A stretch of DNA of 64,000 nucleotides, taken from assembly GCA_036365455.1 (NCBI GenBank), contig JAWQUS010000027.1, forward strand, positions 16,542,501 to 16,606,500. Direction: 5' to 3'. Shown here piece by piece: positions 25,430 to 36,850 of this stretch (positions are counted from its first letter, which is position 1; each line of letters starts with the position of its first letter). A program made the position numbers and the translations under genes. Under the pieces are notes generated by a model, which did not search any database, was not told the DNA's origin, and saw only the letters and a list, made by a program, of their open reading frames with translations. The DNA is from Macrosoma leucophasiata (Eukaryota > Arthropoda > Insecta > Lepidoptera > Hedylidae).

Positions 25430-25615
25430 TATACAGGTGATGACTGCAGCCTATAGACATCTACACAAAAACCAAAGGTCAAAATGCAGATGCGTTACCA
25501 TCTCTGAGACCTAAGTTGTCTTTGTGATAGTAATGACACGATAGTGCTGAACACCATTTGGCGGTAGATAGATAAGGTATTGCGGTTATGCCTACGCCCA
25601 CAAACTCCTGGAATT
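25430..25615 (-). mobile_element. SINE-like family A, reverse partial copy
   Basis: gtgatgactgcagcctatag, aaaggtcaaaatgcagatgc and acacgatagtgctgaacacc match the reverse consensus. The 5' end of the element is cut short near gcctacgccc. Confidence 0.8.
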
Positions 25616-25707
25616 TCAGTTCATTTATCTTTGTTTTATATTATTTCGCATTAACACATGCTTGTGAAATATATTTTATTTTTAAAGAAAAATGGAAAGA
25701 AAAATTT

Positions 25708-25783
25708 GACTTCAGGCGAGGCTCGAACTCGCGACCTACTGGGAATCTAGTCCAGCCGCTCTTCCAATTGAGCTACTGAAGCC
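25708..25783 (-). repeat. tRNA-like sequence, probably a tRNA-derived repeat
   Basis: On the minus strand: an acceptor stem gcttcag/ctgaagt, D-arm gctc...gagc, and a perfect 5-bp T-stem gcgag/ctcgc with loop ttcgagc. A box (tagctcaattgg) and B box (gagttcgagcc) fit a pol III promoter. The anticodon arm is distorted (an extra base; ctgg/ccag around a 9-base loop), so a functional tRNA is doubtful. A related sequence with similar flank (gaaaagtttgacttcggg) lies at 50306-50402, so this looks like a dispersed tRNA-derived unit. Confidence 0.6.
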
Positions 25784-26178
25784 CTGCCCGATTTGTCAAA
25801 TCTTTCCTTCACATCTATTGCATTGCTTTATGGTAGCAGTAGCGCCATCTATTACCAACTATGCTAGTTAGGCAACCGATATAATAGACTTTTCAGTTTA
25901 TTGAATATCGTAAAGAAGTCGCTTTTACCCTTTATTTATCTTTTTCATAAATTATCAGAATGTTGTATTGTGTTGTCCACTATGTTAATGCCAATCTATA
26001 GATTCTCATGAAGAACCCAAAATCGCAAACATTTCCATGGTTCAATGCCATTTGGCTGATATTGTATCGAGTGTACTCCTCTCTGACTCGATTGATTGTT
26101 GAGCGGAACGAAGCGAAGCGAAACATGTGACTCAATAAATTACATCGAATAAAACAATTTACGTATTTTATTCCTTTA

Positions 26179-27342
26179 CTAGCTTTTGCCCGCGACTTCG
26201 TTCGCGTGGACTTCAGGTTCGTCCCGTCTAGTCTAGTAATAAGTAAGAAATACGGTAACTAAGCACTGCAGAGCCCTAATCATAGGCCTATAGGTAGCTA
26301 CTGCAGTATGCTCCTATAAACTACATTTAACGATCTTTTTCCTTCAGCATAAACATGCAGATTCTTCGCTTTGGAAACACGTGAGCAAGCCACATAGAGC
26401 TGACCTATTTATATAATTTGTTATAATTAACTGTAAGTAACCTATCTATATAGTAATTGAATTATCAATGAAGTAATTCGTAAAAATGAAGTATCTTTTT
26501 GTACGTGTAACTCCTAACCAAAAAGAAACCTGGCTATAACTAACCTTAGGCCTATATTACTTAAAGTAGGCGACCATACGTTTTTATCAAATCGCTAGTG
26601 CCTTGAAAATTAGCAAAACGGACACAACCGTCAACTACGTCTGCCCTCACGCGTCTGCCCGCGTTCGGGTCGCGCACTCAGCGATGAGCCACTTCTTCCC
26701 CACCGCACCTACCCCGCTCCCCCCACGCCCCGTTCGCCTGGCGCCGCTGCCGGTATTTATCACCGAAACGGTATTTATCGCCGAAATTGCTATGACTCTG
26801 CATTTTAAATCTGTGATATCTTCGAAAATACTTATTTAATTTACATGCTGTAAAAAGCCATATTGATCTTTATTAAATGCACAATGTATTTAAGATACTT
26901 AATTGGATAAGGATTAATACTGTATTGCTTAAAATCGCTTCGTAAATAAGCCATTATTTATCGTACAAAGTAAAGGATAAAAAATGGTTATTGTGGGTTA
27001 TTCCTAAGAGATAAACATATACCATCACGGACTTTTTTGTAGACCTTTTTAAGTTGTACAATACTGTAGTAAATTGTTTTGATCTATCTTGTAGGATTCA
27101 GTCAGCGTTTGCAATGTAAGCGCAAAAAATGTGTTTTTTCTACGACCTCACATTAAAAACCTCAAAAATTGTAGCCTATGTGTTATTCTGATGTATAAGC
27201 TATAGCCTATGTGTTATTCTGATGTATAAGCTATATTGTGGTAAAGTTTCATTCAAATCCATTCAGTAGTTTTTACGTGAAAGAGTAACAAACATCCATA
27301 CATCCATACATACAAACATTCGCCTTTATAATAGTAATAGGA
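26179..27342 (-). mobile_element. Helitron remnant with helicase C-terminus
   Basis: The minus-strand 3' end is CTAG preceded by a hairpin (cgcgaacgaagtcgcg). The start near 27342 reads tcctattactattataaag, the usual 5' TC end. At 26408-26300 the minus strand encodes GQLYVACSRVSKAKNLHVYA then EGKRSLNVVYRSILQ and a stop. This is the C-terminal motif of Helitron Rep-helicase proteins (GQLYVALSRV...NVVY). The rest of the helicase and all of Rep are missing. Confidence 0.85.
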
Positions 27343-27685
27343 CTATTAGTTGACGTTATACAAATAGGGGCATTAAGGAGGAAGGAAAACCTTATCATGT
27401 GTTTTCGCGAATGTACAAATCACATAAAATGAATTAATTTCATTGCATACGTTTTTATAACTTGAATAGGCTATTTAGTAAGATTTAAAAATCATCTTAG
27501 GTCTTAGATTAGGTATTAAGTCGTTACACGAAGAAATCCACAAAAGATAAATAGGGACCTACCGACTTATGATTTTTCTGAAATTGCCATAAATTTTCTT
27601 TTTGGTTTGTAATATTCATAAATTGTATGTTACCATAAAAGCTTGCTAGCTTTCATGATGTAACGTCATATAATGTATCAACTAA

Positions 27686-27832
27686 CCCCCTTATTCATAA
27701 ACGTACATTAGCTACGTTTTAGCTATAGAATGCTTTGTCTTTGTCAGTTGCATTGTCAAATGTGTAAAATAGAAAGAGACAAAGGAGAGATTAGCAACAC
27801 TTTAGCTAAAATACGTTTATGAATATGGGGGT
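27686..27832. mobile_element. Palindromic MITE, PIF/Harbinger-like, copy 3
   Basis: Inverted ends cccccttattcataaacgta and tacgtttatgaatatggggg, flanked by TAA at 27683-27685 and 27833-27835. The internal sequence is ~95% like copy 2, plus an extra tttgtc. Confidence 0.9.
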
Positions 27833-27904
27833 AATACTCTACCAGCACAATATGCCAAATGCCAGTAATGACAAATATGTCGGTGATACCTACGGCTACG
27901 TCAT

Positions 27905-27955
27905 AGTACGCACGCATAAACACGAACACACAAACGCGCGCGCACACGCACACAT
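27905..27955. repeat. Purine-pyrimidine alternating (CA/CG) stretch
   Basis: acacgaacacacaaacgcgc followed by gcgcacacgcacacatcc. A simple repeat with Z-DNA-forming character, next to a SINE-like copy. Confidence 0.8.
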
Positions 27956-27976
27956 CCACCTCAGTGATAGGTTTTA

Positions 27977-28310
27977 TTGATGGTAGAGTTCCAGTGCAGG
28001 AGGTCGAGGGCGTAGGCAACACCGCATTACTTAATCTATCTGCCGCCAAATGGTAGTATTCAGCATTATCGTTCCGGTTAGATGCCAATATATGGCCCCG
28101 TAATAACTATCACATAGACATAATATGTCAATGTATGTAATAATATGTTGTCCAAATAAATAAATTCTATTCTATTCTACATAACAACTTAGCTCTCAGG
28201 GGTGGCAACGCATCCGCATTTTAACCCCTGGTTTTTGTGTCGATGTCTATAGGCTGCAGTCATCACTGAACATCAATGCGAGCTGCATGCCTGCACCATG
28301 GCATACTTAA
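27977..28310 (+). mobile_element. SINE-like family A, copy with internal insert
   Basis: From gatggtagagttccagtgca to catcaatgcgagctgcatgc. About 70 extra bases around 28105-28185 (aatatgtcaatgtatgtaat, tattctattctac) interrupt the usual text. It ends ~45 bp before an ADAM10 exon acceptor (28355). Confidence 0.8.
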
Positions 28311-28354
28311 AAAGAAATAACAATAAATTTAATCTGTTACGTTTGGTCCCACAG

Positions 28355-28546
28355 ACGAACCACAGTCATCGGTGTTCGGTTCGGTGACGGATGGCGTGTT
28401 CGAGGGCAAGATAGTGGCGAACGACGGGTCGTTCTACGTGGAGCACGCGCGGCGGTACTTCCCGCCCAACGGCACCCGCACCAAGGTCCACTCCGTCATA
28501 TACCGCGAGGGCGATGTCAGTGATCCGTACGCGCACCGGAGGCATG
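28355..28546 (+). CDS. kuz: ADAM10 coding exon 3 seen: prodomain core
   Basis: Encodes residues 88-150 and the first base of codon 151. Recognisable segments are SVFGSVTDGVFEGKI, DGSFYVEHARRYF and TKVHSVIYREGDV, matching the ADAM10 prodomain pattern HGSVIDGRFEG...FYVEPAERY...FHSVIYHEDD. The acceptor is gtcccacag and the donor is G|gtaagc, phase 1. The exon is GC-rich in a very AT-rich 29-kb stretch, which makes it stand out. About 190 bp downstream lies a decayed partial copy of the same exon and its flank (see 28731-28870). Confidence 0.95.
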
Positions 28547-28730
28547 GTAAGCGAACTTGATTTCATTGTCGAGAACATTCTACCCAGGGTATCGTGGCCC
28601 GTCTACTGTGGCAATCTTCTTCCATGTAAATGTCGGTAAAAATCCAATTCTCCAGGTGGAAGACCTGAATTACTAAATCTATACTTATTCAGCACTACAT
28701 GAATCAGGTAAGGTTAGGATAGACTGCGTG

Positions 28731-28870
28731 TGTGAGGGCAATATAGTGGCAAACGACGGGTCAACGGCAGCCGCACCAGGGTCCACTCCGTCATATACTG
28801 CGATGTCGACGTCAGTGACCCGTACGAAGGCATATAAACTAACTTGATTTCACAGAAAAGAACATTCTGG
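28731..28870 (+). pseudogene. Decayed partial copy of the preceding ADAM10 exon
   Basis: Aligns by eye with 28403-28580. Shared blocks are gagggcaa(g/t)atagtggc(g/a)a, acgacgggtc, caacggca, ccgcacca(a/g)ggtccactcc and gtcatata, then the cgatgtc and gtcagtga blocks near the exon end. After the exon it still follows the intron (aacttgatttca, aacattct). It lost about 15 codons in the FYVEHARRY region, has frame-breaking changes, and the donor position reads ATAAAC instead of GTAAGC, so it cannot splice as the parent does. Because it carries intron sequence it is a DNA-level duplication, not a retrocopy. Confidence 0.85.
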
Positions 28871-30299
28871 GCATTTCCTGGCCAGTTATGTGTGTGTGTG
28901 ACGACTGTGACGTCCATTGTAACAATCTTACAATATGCGTGGTGTTCAAATTTAGGTGCCGTGTTTGAGCTCGGGCACTTGCTTCATTAAGACTACCACA
29001 AAATGGTAGTATTCGGCACTATGGTGTTCTCGTTAGGTTAGGACAGCTATGAATTTGCAGGAATTTTGTGCGGAACAATGTTCCAACCGACCAAATCGAG
29101 AACATTTTTAAAGAGTTCCAGAATTGGCTAGTCTTGGCTAGTTTTCGGTTCAGACAGACAGACAAAAATTGTAAAAAATGTTGTTTTGGTATATGTACCG
29201 TGTATACATGCGTATGCATTTAGTAAAAAGCGTTTATTTTTATATTACAAACAGACACTACAATTTTATTTATTTGTATAGATTTTTTATCGGTCGACGA
29301 GACATTTCGGCAGAATGCGACCACGAACAACTTGACACGAAATTTTTGTGTGTTAAAAAATATTAGCTTTCTCATAGAAGCTTATGTTGGTTTTGTAACG
29401 AGTAGTAGGTAATATGCTGCAGTTGGTTTATGTAACAAAGAAGTATTCAAAAAGAGTAGTTAAAAGTCTAAAAAGTATGGGATTTAAACACTAAAAACTT
29501 GTGCATGAAGTGCGCTTGTTTGTGTTTGCGTGAGGAAATTTCGTTAAAATTCTATATAGGTATAGCCTATACTGTATAGGTATTATTTTAATAGTTCACG
29601 TGTTTATGAAAAATAATACAGGGTGAATTTAATGTGGTTGTTTTCCCGCCACAGAACGAGTCGCCTTTAGTAGGTAATATCAAAAAATATGAGTTAACTG
29701 TATGAAAAATGGAAAAATTATTATTTTCAAATTATTTAAAAAATATTCATCTTCTTGAAAGCGTGAGATATTATAGTAATTCAGTAAACGTATCTTAGGG
29801 AGGCACTGAGCACACCGCGCTAAAAGTGGAAAAACAACCATTACAATTTAAGGATAACGTATTTTTAGCATCACAAATCAGAAACAGGAAACTAGTTACA
29901 TGTTCATCGCCTGCCAAACAAAAAACATGTATTTAGATATTTGTCCTTAACTTAATTTATGAAATGAATGAAAAATGTATCACGTACGCTGTTCCTACAT
30001 GTATGTAAAATTGTTCCAACTTATGTTAACTCTATAAAATGAAATGAAAATAACGATTCCCCAGTTGAAGTTTTCAAGTGGCCCCTAGTTTGTGTTGAGT
30101 GAGGCTAGTAACGTTAACGACAAGCCTTAGCTATTCAGTTCTGTACCGTGATAATGCCTTTACCTGAAACCTATTGTTTGTTTTTAGAACCGCTGTTAAC
30201 ACAGATAAGCTAGGCTTTTGTTAGCTCTTCATTCGATTTTTAAATGAAAAACATGTCTTCGATGGTACATATCAATATTTTCATACTTATACATATTAA

Positions 30300-30535
30300 C
30301 TGCCAGTGGTAGCAAGCCGCTACTGGTATGCTGGAGTTCTGGGTTCGATCTGGATCTTCTGGGAGGTAGGTGTTTTTGTGATTTTTCTATTCTTAGCAAT
30401 ATCACAGTGCAGACATATCCGGGAAAATTATGTAACAAGCAAATCGTGGGTGTTTCTCTGTCTATGTATACTTGAATGCATGCATTTGCCTACCCCTTCG
30501 AAGAATACAGACATGAAGTTTTGTTCAATTTTCTA
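30300..30535 (+). mobile_element. tRNA-derived SINE, plus copy
   Basis: The head gccagtggtagcaagccgct has an A-box-like element and gggttcgatct a B box. The body aaatcgtgggtgtttctctg and acttgaatgcatgcattt, then tacccctt cg, matches 32437-32735 (reverse) and 5946-6240. Confidence 0.75.
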
Positions 30536-31089
30536 TACTTCATATTTTATTTTAAGTACCTAGATACTTACTCAATTAAAAGAAGTTGCTAGTATACTAC
30601 AAACATTGATTTTTTAGATCATATATTAGGTACATATCTATTTGAATTAGGCTAATCCCTAGAGTTCGTATATGCTCCTGAAAGATTACTAACCATGAAG
30701 GAAAAACAATAGTCAGAGTGACGTTTTATTCAACTTAAATAAGACACCTGAGACCTCCTTAATGTCACATACTCAATTTACTTTCGATCTCTGAATAATA
30801 ATTAACAAAAGGTCCCACACCGGTTGAACTCTTTGACATTTACTTTCTCCAATGATATTTTAAAGAAATATTTTCACACAAGTCGAAAATAGTTCTGTAT
30901 AGCTCATGAATTAGCGAAGAAGTAGCTAAGTAAGAAGCTAATATGATTTGTATGAATAATTCAGTTACATACGATGAGTGAATAAATAAACATTAGTTTT
31001 CTAATCTGTATGCAAGTGTTATACAATGTGTTGTCGGCTTGTAACGCGTATTTCAGACGTTATGATCACAGAAAAAAAAAATTCTTGTA

Positions 31090-31505
31090 TATTGTAATTA
31101 GACACACTATAACAAAAAAAATCGAAATCCTTTCAAGCGTGCCATGAAATTTGAAGAGTTCCCTCGATTTCTCCAGGGTCCCATCATCACATCTTGACAT
31201 GGTGACAATGGGACCACCTGTGAGGTATACGGCCACAAGGCAGGGAACATTATTATTATAAAAAATATCGAAAATCTTTCAAGTGTGCTATGAAATTTGA
31301 AGAGTTCCCTCGATTTCTCCAGGATCCCATAATCACATATTGACATGCTTACAATAGGACCAACTGTGAAGCACACCCTTTCAAACAAAAAAAAATATCC
31401 AAATCGGTACAGGCGTTTGCAAATTATCGCTGAACATACATAAAAAAAAAGAAGATCCGGACGAAGTGAGAACCTCCTCCTTTTTTGAATTCGGTTAAAA
31501 ATAAC
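31090..31505 (-). mobile_element. Retrotransposon tail with an internal direct duplication
   Basis: The phrase atgaaatttgaagagttccc then tcgatttctccagg occurs twice, ~130 bp apart (31142 and 31289). It is followed by ccaaatcggtacaggcgttt and the gaacctcctccttttttgaa end seen in reverse at 7450. This is consistent with a non-LTR element 3' end. Confidence 0.65.
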
Positions 31506-31526
31506 GAAAAGTAAGGAAGTTTTACT

Positions 31527-31790
31527 GGTGGTAGAGTTCCAGTGTTGCGACACTGGGTGGTGGTGTGCGGTCCGTCTCGAGGGGACTATCACCGCATTAC
31601 CTTATCTATCTGCCGCCAAAGAGTAGGTAGTGTTCAGCTCTAGGAGCGTTCTGGTGAGATGCAATGGCAACACATCTTTATTTTAACCTCCGGTTTTTTG
31701 TCTAGATATCCATAGGTTCCTGCAGAATTCACTTACCATCCATAATAATGAAATTCGTGCTTATTTGCCACCATCATAACATAAAAAAAG
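31527..31790 (+). mobile_element. SINE-like family A copy
   Basis: actggtggtagagttccagt through tatctgccgccaaa to cataacataaaaaaa, with a diverged middle. Confidence 0.78.
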
Positions 31791-31914
31791 TCTTAAAAAC
31801 ATCCTTTCTTTTCGTAAAAAGTGTCCTTTTGCGGCGCAACCAATAATCTCAACATTTTCTTTTTTAACGTTCAGTCATACATTTTTTTAAAATGTATTGT
31901 GTAAAAGTGTCAAA

Positions 31915-32172
31915 CAAGTATGCAGTTCACATTGGTGTTAAGTGATGACTGCAGCCTATAGACACCCACACAATGACCAAAGGTCAAAATGCAGATGCGT
32001 TGCCACTCCTGAGGCCTAAGGTGTTATGCCTCTGTGCCGCAAATTACAGGGCCGTACATTACCACCAGACCGGAACACGATAGTCCTGAACACTACCATT
32101 TAGCGGCAAGTATATTAGGTAATGCGGTGGTGCCGTCGCCCGCGAGCTCCTTCACTGGAGCTCTACCACCAG
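31915..32172 (-). mobile_element. SINE-like family A copy, well preserved
   Basis: tatgcagttcacattggtgt, agtgatgactgcagcctata and gcggtggtgccgtcgcccgc, then cactggagctctaccacc. It is a full reverse copy, placed ~125 bp from the plus-strand copy at 31527-31790, so the two form a large inverted repeat. Confidence 0.85.
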
Positions 32173-32436
32173 TATTATATTTTTATGTAAAGATTATATT
32201 ATAAGTACTTAGTTGTATTTACGATCCAACTTCTGTCATCATAAGATCAGTCGGGTCATAATAATTGAGATCATAACTGCATACAGTTGCCAAATTCTAC
32301 GTTGATAATCCAATATAGAAGTGAGTGAAATTGATGATCTTGATAAAATCGATGTCAGGTTCTCATGATAATTTAGGTCGGCCGACCGTAAGACATCAGA
32401 TGACAAATATTGATTATACTTACCTAACTTCACGCC

Positions 32437-32735
32437 TGTAATCCCCGAAGGTGTAGGCAGAGGTAAATGCATGTATTCAAGCATACATGCAAACACCCAC
32501 GATTTGTCGGTTACGTTTTTGGCCCATGTAACAGGTGGCGAGCCTGTTGACATCTCCGGGCACATTACCAAACTTTGAGGTAGGCATTGGGAAATTTCCA
32601 GAAAATGTAAAAATCTCAATAAAACCGGAGATAAAGGACTTAACACCATTATCTCTGATAGCGCCCTACCCGGGAATCGAACCCAGGATCCCAGCGTAGT
32701 AGTAGTGGCCTGCTACCACTAGGCTACTGAGGCAG
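32437..32735 (-). mobile_element. tRNA-derived SINE, reverse copy, best preserved
   Basis: The minus-strand head gcctcagtagcctagtggta, then gcaggcc and ggatcctgggttcgattccc, carries clear A and B boxes for RNA polymerase III. The body has ttacatgggccaaaaacgta, acaaatcgtgggtgtttgca and tacaccttcggggattacag. It is the reference for 5556, 30300 and 47225. Confidence 0.85.
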
Positions 32736-33230
32736 CATATGATTATACTTAGCCCCTATAAATTAGAAAGACGCTTTATGAAAGTACTACCTATTTCGGG
32801 CTATGGCTATATTTGTGGCTACTGCGAGCAAACGTCTCCTTCCTTTATGTCTTCATGATTGCTTCAGCCCGTTTAAAAGACAACAAAGATATTTCACAAT
32901 CTTCTTTCATCGTCTCGTTTCAGCTCTTTATCAGCGTCCATCCTTTGGTATTTAGATTGTTGCATTTTTTCTATAGGTATAATTTACTTAATCATTACAA
33001 GATTTTTCCTGGCGATCACAAAACAAGCAAAGCAATGTCATACTTAGCACCGAAGCTGTTCAAATATAAGACTTATTTTATATCGAATGTGCAATTAAAA
33101 TCGTGCCAACTTTGTTAAAGCCATTACAGAGTTTACCTTAGCAACGATAACATGATTAAGCGTAGAAATTCGTAACCGCGCGCACTTTGTAAATGCACGA
33201 GTCGAGTGCAAGCCGCGCAAGCCGCGCTCG

Positions 33231-33265
33231 GTTCACGGTTCGCGGTTCGCAGTTCGCTGTTCGCA
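33231..33265 (+). repeat. Short minisatellite of ~7-bp units (GGTTCGC)
   Basis: ggttcac ggttcgc ggttcgc agttcgc tgttcgc, five units in a GC-rich setting. Confidence 0.85.
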
Positions 33266-34974
33266 CCAGCGTGCAAGTTTCACCGCAGTGTGTCGCGGCA
33301 AATGGATTGCAACGCAAGGTCGTTTAACAAAGTTTAATCCCATTTGCTCGGCGCGCTGTCACCGGCTGATTGCTACACCGCACCGCGCACCGGCACCGCT
33401 CGCATCGGGATATTCGCACTAATTTATTACCGCGCATTCGAACAGTTTATTGGTCACCGCACTTGTCATAAATTCATTCGGCTGATTTTCTGTTTTAATT
33501 CATCGCGATGGTTCCCACAATCGGTGCGCGGATGGTTGGCGCCGAATGCACGCCAAATTGACGGCGTTTGACGCCTAAAAGCAAGATTAATTTTATTGTT
33601 TGTAAGGTGATATCACTGTTTTTGCTTTTGCGCTCTGAAATACCTAAATATTTTGTGGCTCTGTTGAGGAAAACTTCGTGTAAAATTTTATTTTATTGTT
33701 GCAATGGATTTACGTAGTAGGTACCTATTTACTTAGTTACCTTTTTTATCAACCGCAAGCTTATTTATCGCAATTAGTTAGTTTTTTATTTAATCGTCAC
33801 ATATCAACAACAGTCCTATCAGGTATATACCCATAAACACGTTTTTCTTTGTTTGTGTTATAAATAATAACCGACCTTAAAACAATTCATTTTCGTCTTC
33901 AAACCTTCGAGCAAACCACTTTCTAACGTTCCATAAATCGTTTTATAGATCATTAAACATTTATGGGACATCTAGACGATGAAAAATGCTGGTTGCAATT
34001 CTGAACATTAAGCACATATTTCTCCAAGTTTATCCTATAAAATTATAAATGAACGGAATTGCTTGTCCAACACGAAAAACATGCTCTTACTCTTCAGGGT
34101 GGGTATAATGCCTGATGAAATATTCTAACAATCGTTACAACTTCATTTTTTCAGTCGCAAGCATAGTGAAGTAGGCGTAGTCTCAAAACGAGGAGTGTCA
34201 TTCTAGTTTCGGCCGCATTCTCAAATCTCAACAATTCCTCCAGTTTGGAATGTTTAAATGAATTTCGCCCTGGTTACAGTGCTGTCATCAAACCGGTCCA
34301 ATTTCGAGTTACATAATACATATTCATTCGTCCATAGGCTGCACTGAAATGGTAATTTCGCGTCACCACCGACTCGACTCCGCCGCCGAGGTTTGCATTT
34401 TTGTTAACTTGTAGACGCAATTTCGTGGCTCAATCCTACCTCGTTGAGAGCATCCCCGTAACTACGCCGTCCCACCTCAATATTATGTGACTCCCGCTGA
34501 ATTGCATAAATACGATTTCCCTGTATTTGATCTCATACTGCTTGTATTGCGATACGTATTTGTTTACTCGCATATTTGGCGACTGTAACAAATGTAGCTG
34601 CACTGACTTTAGTGCAGTGAGTATGGTATGATGACATAGAGCGTTATAATTCTATGTATGATGATAGATTATACTTGGTTTCTAAATAAAAATAACCTAG
34701 GGATAGACTCTTGTTATAGAAGTTGATTCTTAAGACCTTTACCAATTAGCTTTGAAAGTGGAAAAGATGAATTTGGCACTAACATGAACTGTCGTATTCG
34801 ACGATCGGTAGTTAAGTACGCACAAAACTTAAATGCGTCCGTGAAGTTATCTGCGAAGTAGGGGATTTTATGGTACAAAAGGATGGGAAATTACGCAACT
34901 GCTTATAGGGCACCCCTGTCCTCTTCCGATCCTTGATTTAGGATGTTGCGGGAAAACACATAAGACAATTTACT

Positions 34975-35240
34975 GATGGTAGGGTTCCAAGTGTAGGAGC
35001 TCGAGGTCGTAGGCACCACCGCTGATAAATGATAGTGATCGGCACTATCGTGTTTCGGTTAGATGGTAATGTATGGCCCCGTAATAACTATCACAGAGAC
35101 ATGACAGCTTAGGTCTTAGAGGTGGCAACGTATTTACATTTTGACCTCTAATTTATGTTGATGTCTATAAGCTGCAGTCATCACTTAACATCAATGTGAG
35201 CTAAATGCTTGTTTGCCTCGTTCCTTACAAAAAAACCGGT
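34975..35240 (+). mobile_element. SINE-like family A copy
   Basis: ctgatggtagggttccaagt, cgtaggcaccaccgctgat, tgtttcggttagatggtaat and gctgcagtcatcacttaaca; ends at cttacaaaaaaacc. Confidence 0.78.
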
Positions 35241-35690
35241 TAAGTGCGTGTCGGGCCACGCTCAGTGTAGGGTTCCGTAATTACAGAGCAGGAGATGTAA
35301 TGAAAATAAATTATTTAGGGGGAGGGGACACTTGATTCTAACGAAAATTTGCACTTTAAAGCTTAATAAGTCACGAGCAGTTAACTAAATCGAAAAATGA
35401 TATTCGGACACCCATAATATTTTTGAAAGACCTATCCAACGATATCCCACACTATATGGAAATCGAAAATTAAAAAAAATCCGCGCGTTACCATGGGAGG
35501 TTACCCAAAATTTTTTTTTCATGTTATTATTCTACCACTTTGTCGGCGTAATTAAAGTGTATACTTGTGCCAAATTTCAAGTCTCTAATACCAATATTTT
35601 TTGCACTAAACCGCGGACGGACGGCAAGACAGACAGACAGACAAACGGACATGGCGAAACTATAAGAGTTCCTTGTTTACTACGCAACCA
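35236..35690 (+). mobile_element. Repeat beginning aaccggttaagtgcgtgtcg
   Basis: Contains gggccacgctcag, gggttccgtaattac, gacggacggcaagacagaca and aactataagagttcc. Reverse fragments with aaggaactcttatag lie at 36480-36605. A common lepidopteran dispersed element; family not resolved. Confidence 0.65.
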
Positions 35691-36174
35691 TAAAAAAATA
35701 TATATTATTATGCGATTAGAGTGCACTGCCTCTAATCTTGTCTTCTAATCTAGTACTTTCGCACTAGTTATCGGTGGTGATATATCACAAAAAGAGGTTA
35801 ATTAACATTCGATCTTAAAAATATTTTAATTATGCGGTTGAATTTCTACTGAGAGTAATCTATTGTATTTATTGGATCATAAAAGGTGCTATATAAATGT
35901 ATTTATAATTTTGCGTTACTCCCCCGTAAAGACACGCTCTCTTTTAAATGACTTCATAAATTGAACAAACAAGGAAGGGTTGTATTTGTGTCTACATTTG
36001 TTTTCATTACGCATTATTGGACATGTTTCAGGGGCTGGTCCCTTTTTACTCATACTCTATCGCTTCCTATTTGAATACGGAACGACTTCAAATTGGTGTT
36101 ATCAATATATAGATTAATTGATACAGTGATTGGAGCTTGCAAAGGAAAGTTAGAATCAGTGTTCATATTTTTTA

Positions 36175-36460
36175 CTGGTGGTAGAGCTCCAGTGACGGAC
36201 TCGCGGGCGTAGGCACCACCACATTACCTAATTTACTTGCCGCTAAATGGTAGTGTCAGCACTATCGTGTTCCGGTCAGGTGGTAATGGACGTACGGCCC
36301 TGTAATTTCCGGCACAGAGGCATAACACCTTACGCCTCAGGAGTGGTAACGCATCTGCATTTTGACCTTGGTCTTCGTGTGGGTGTCTATAGGCTGCAGT
36401 CATCACTTAACATCAATGTGAACTGCATGCTTGTGTGCCACTTCCATAATACCATAAAAA
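36175..36460 (+). mobile_element. SINE-like family A copy, near full length
   Basis: actggtggtagagctccagt, gacggactcgcgggcgtagg, cgtgttccggtcaggtggta, and a 3' end ataccataaaaaaaaacc. Confidence 0.85.
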
Positions 36461-36599
36461 AAAACCAAAAAACCTGCTGTTTGGTTATTTTTAGGGTACC
36501 GGATCTTTATAGTTATTACTTATAGGATCACTATTCACTTTGTTATCATTTCGTCCAGTTCCGTAACCTACAAGGAACTCTTATAGTTTCGTCATCTGT

Positions 36600-36850
36600 C
36601 CACAGCTAAACTTGGCCACACCGCGGACACTCCGCCAAAATTCCATACAAACGCTTAATTTGGTTTCTGTCCATCAGTGACGTGTATTTACACGCGCACC
36701 TGTGTGCGTAGCACGTACAAAATACCAGCCGTCGCCCATAAGAGAGGAAGGGGTTGTGTATGTGTGCAAATCGGGCGGGACGTCGAAGTGTCCATTCTAT
36801 ACGTAGTAATATTACATATTCTCTGACTTGGCGATGTCTAGTACTAGATA
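36600..36850 (+). repeat. Copy of the repeat that also abuts the exon 14 acceptor
   Basis: cagtgacgtgtatttacacg, tgtgtgcgtagcacgta, gtgtccattctatacgtagt and attacatattctctg recur at 55900-56012, apart from ~50 bp present here only. Confidence 0.85.

Larger units (their letters stand above)
16121..28354 (+). other. 12.2-kb intron between coding exons 2 and 3
   Basis: Contains LINE tails, Helitron ends, a SINE-like piece, a tRNA-like repeat, a Harbinger MITE and hairpins, all listed separately. A GC-richer, repeat-poor stretch at about 16500-17150 has no recognisable gene. It may be an old coding or regulatory relic, but I see no motif that proves either. 17150-18500, 22500-23150 and 24000-25250 hold nothing I recognise. 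Confidence 0.8.

Noticed and set aside
25708..25783. Functional tRNA gene
   Set aside because: The acceptor and T arms fold, but the anticodon arm has an extra base and no clean 5-bp stem, and a similar sequence recurs at 50306.
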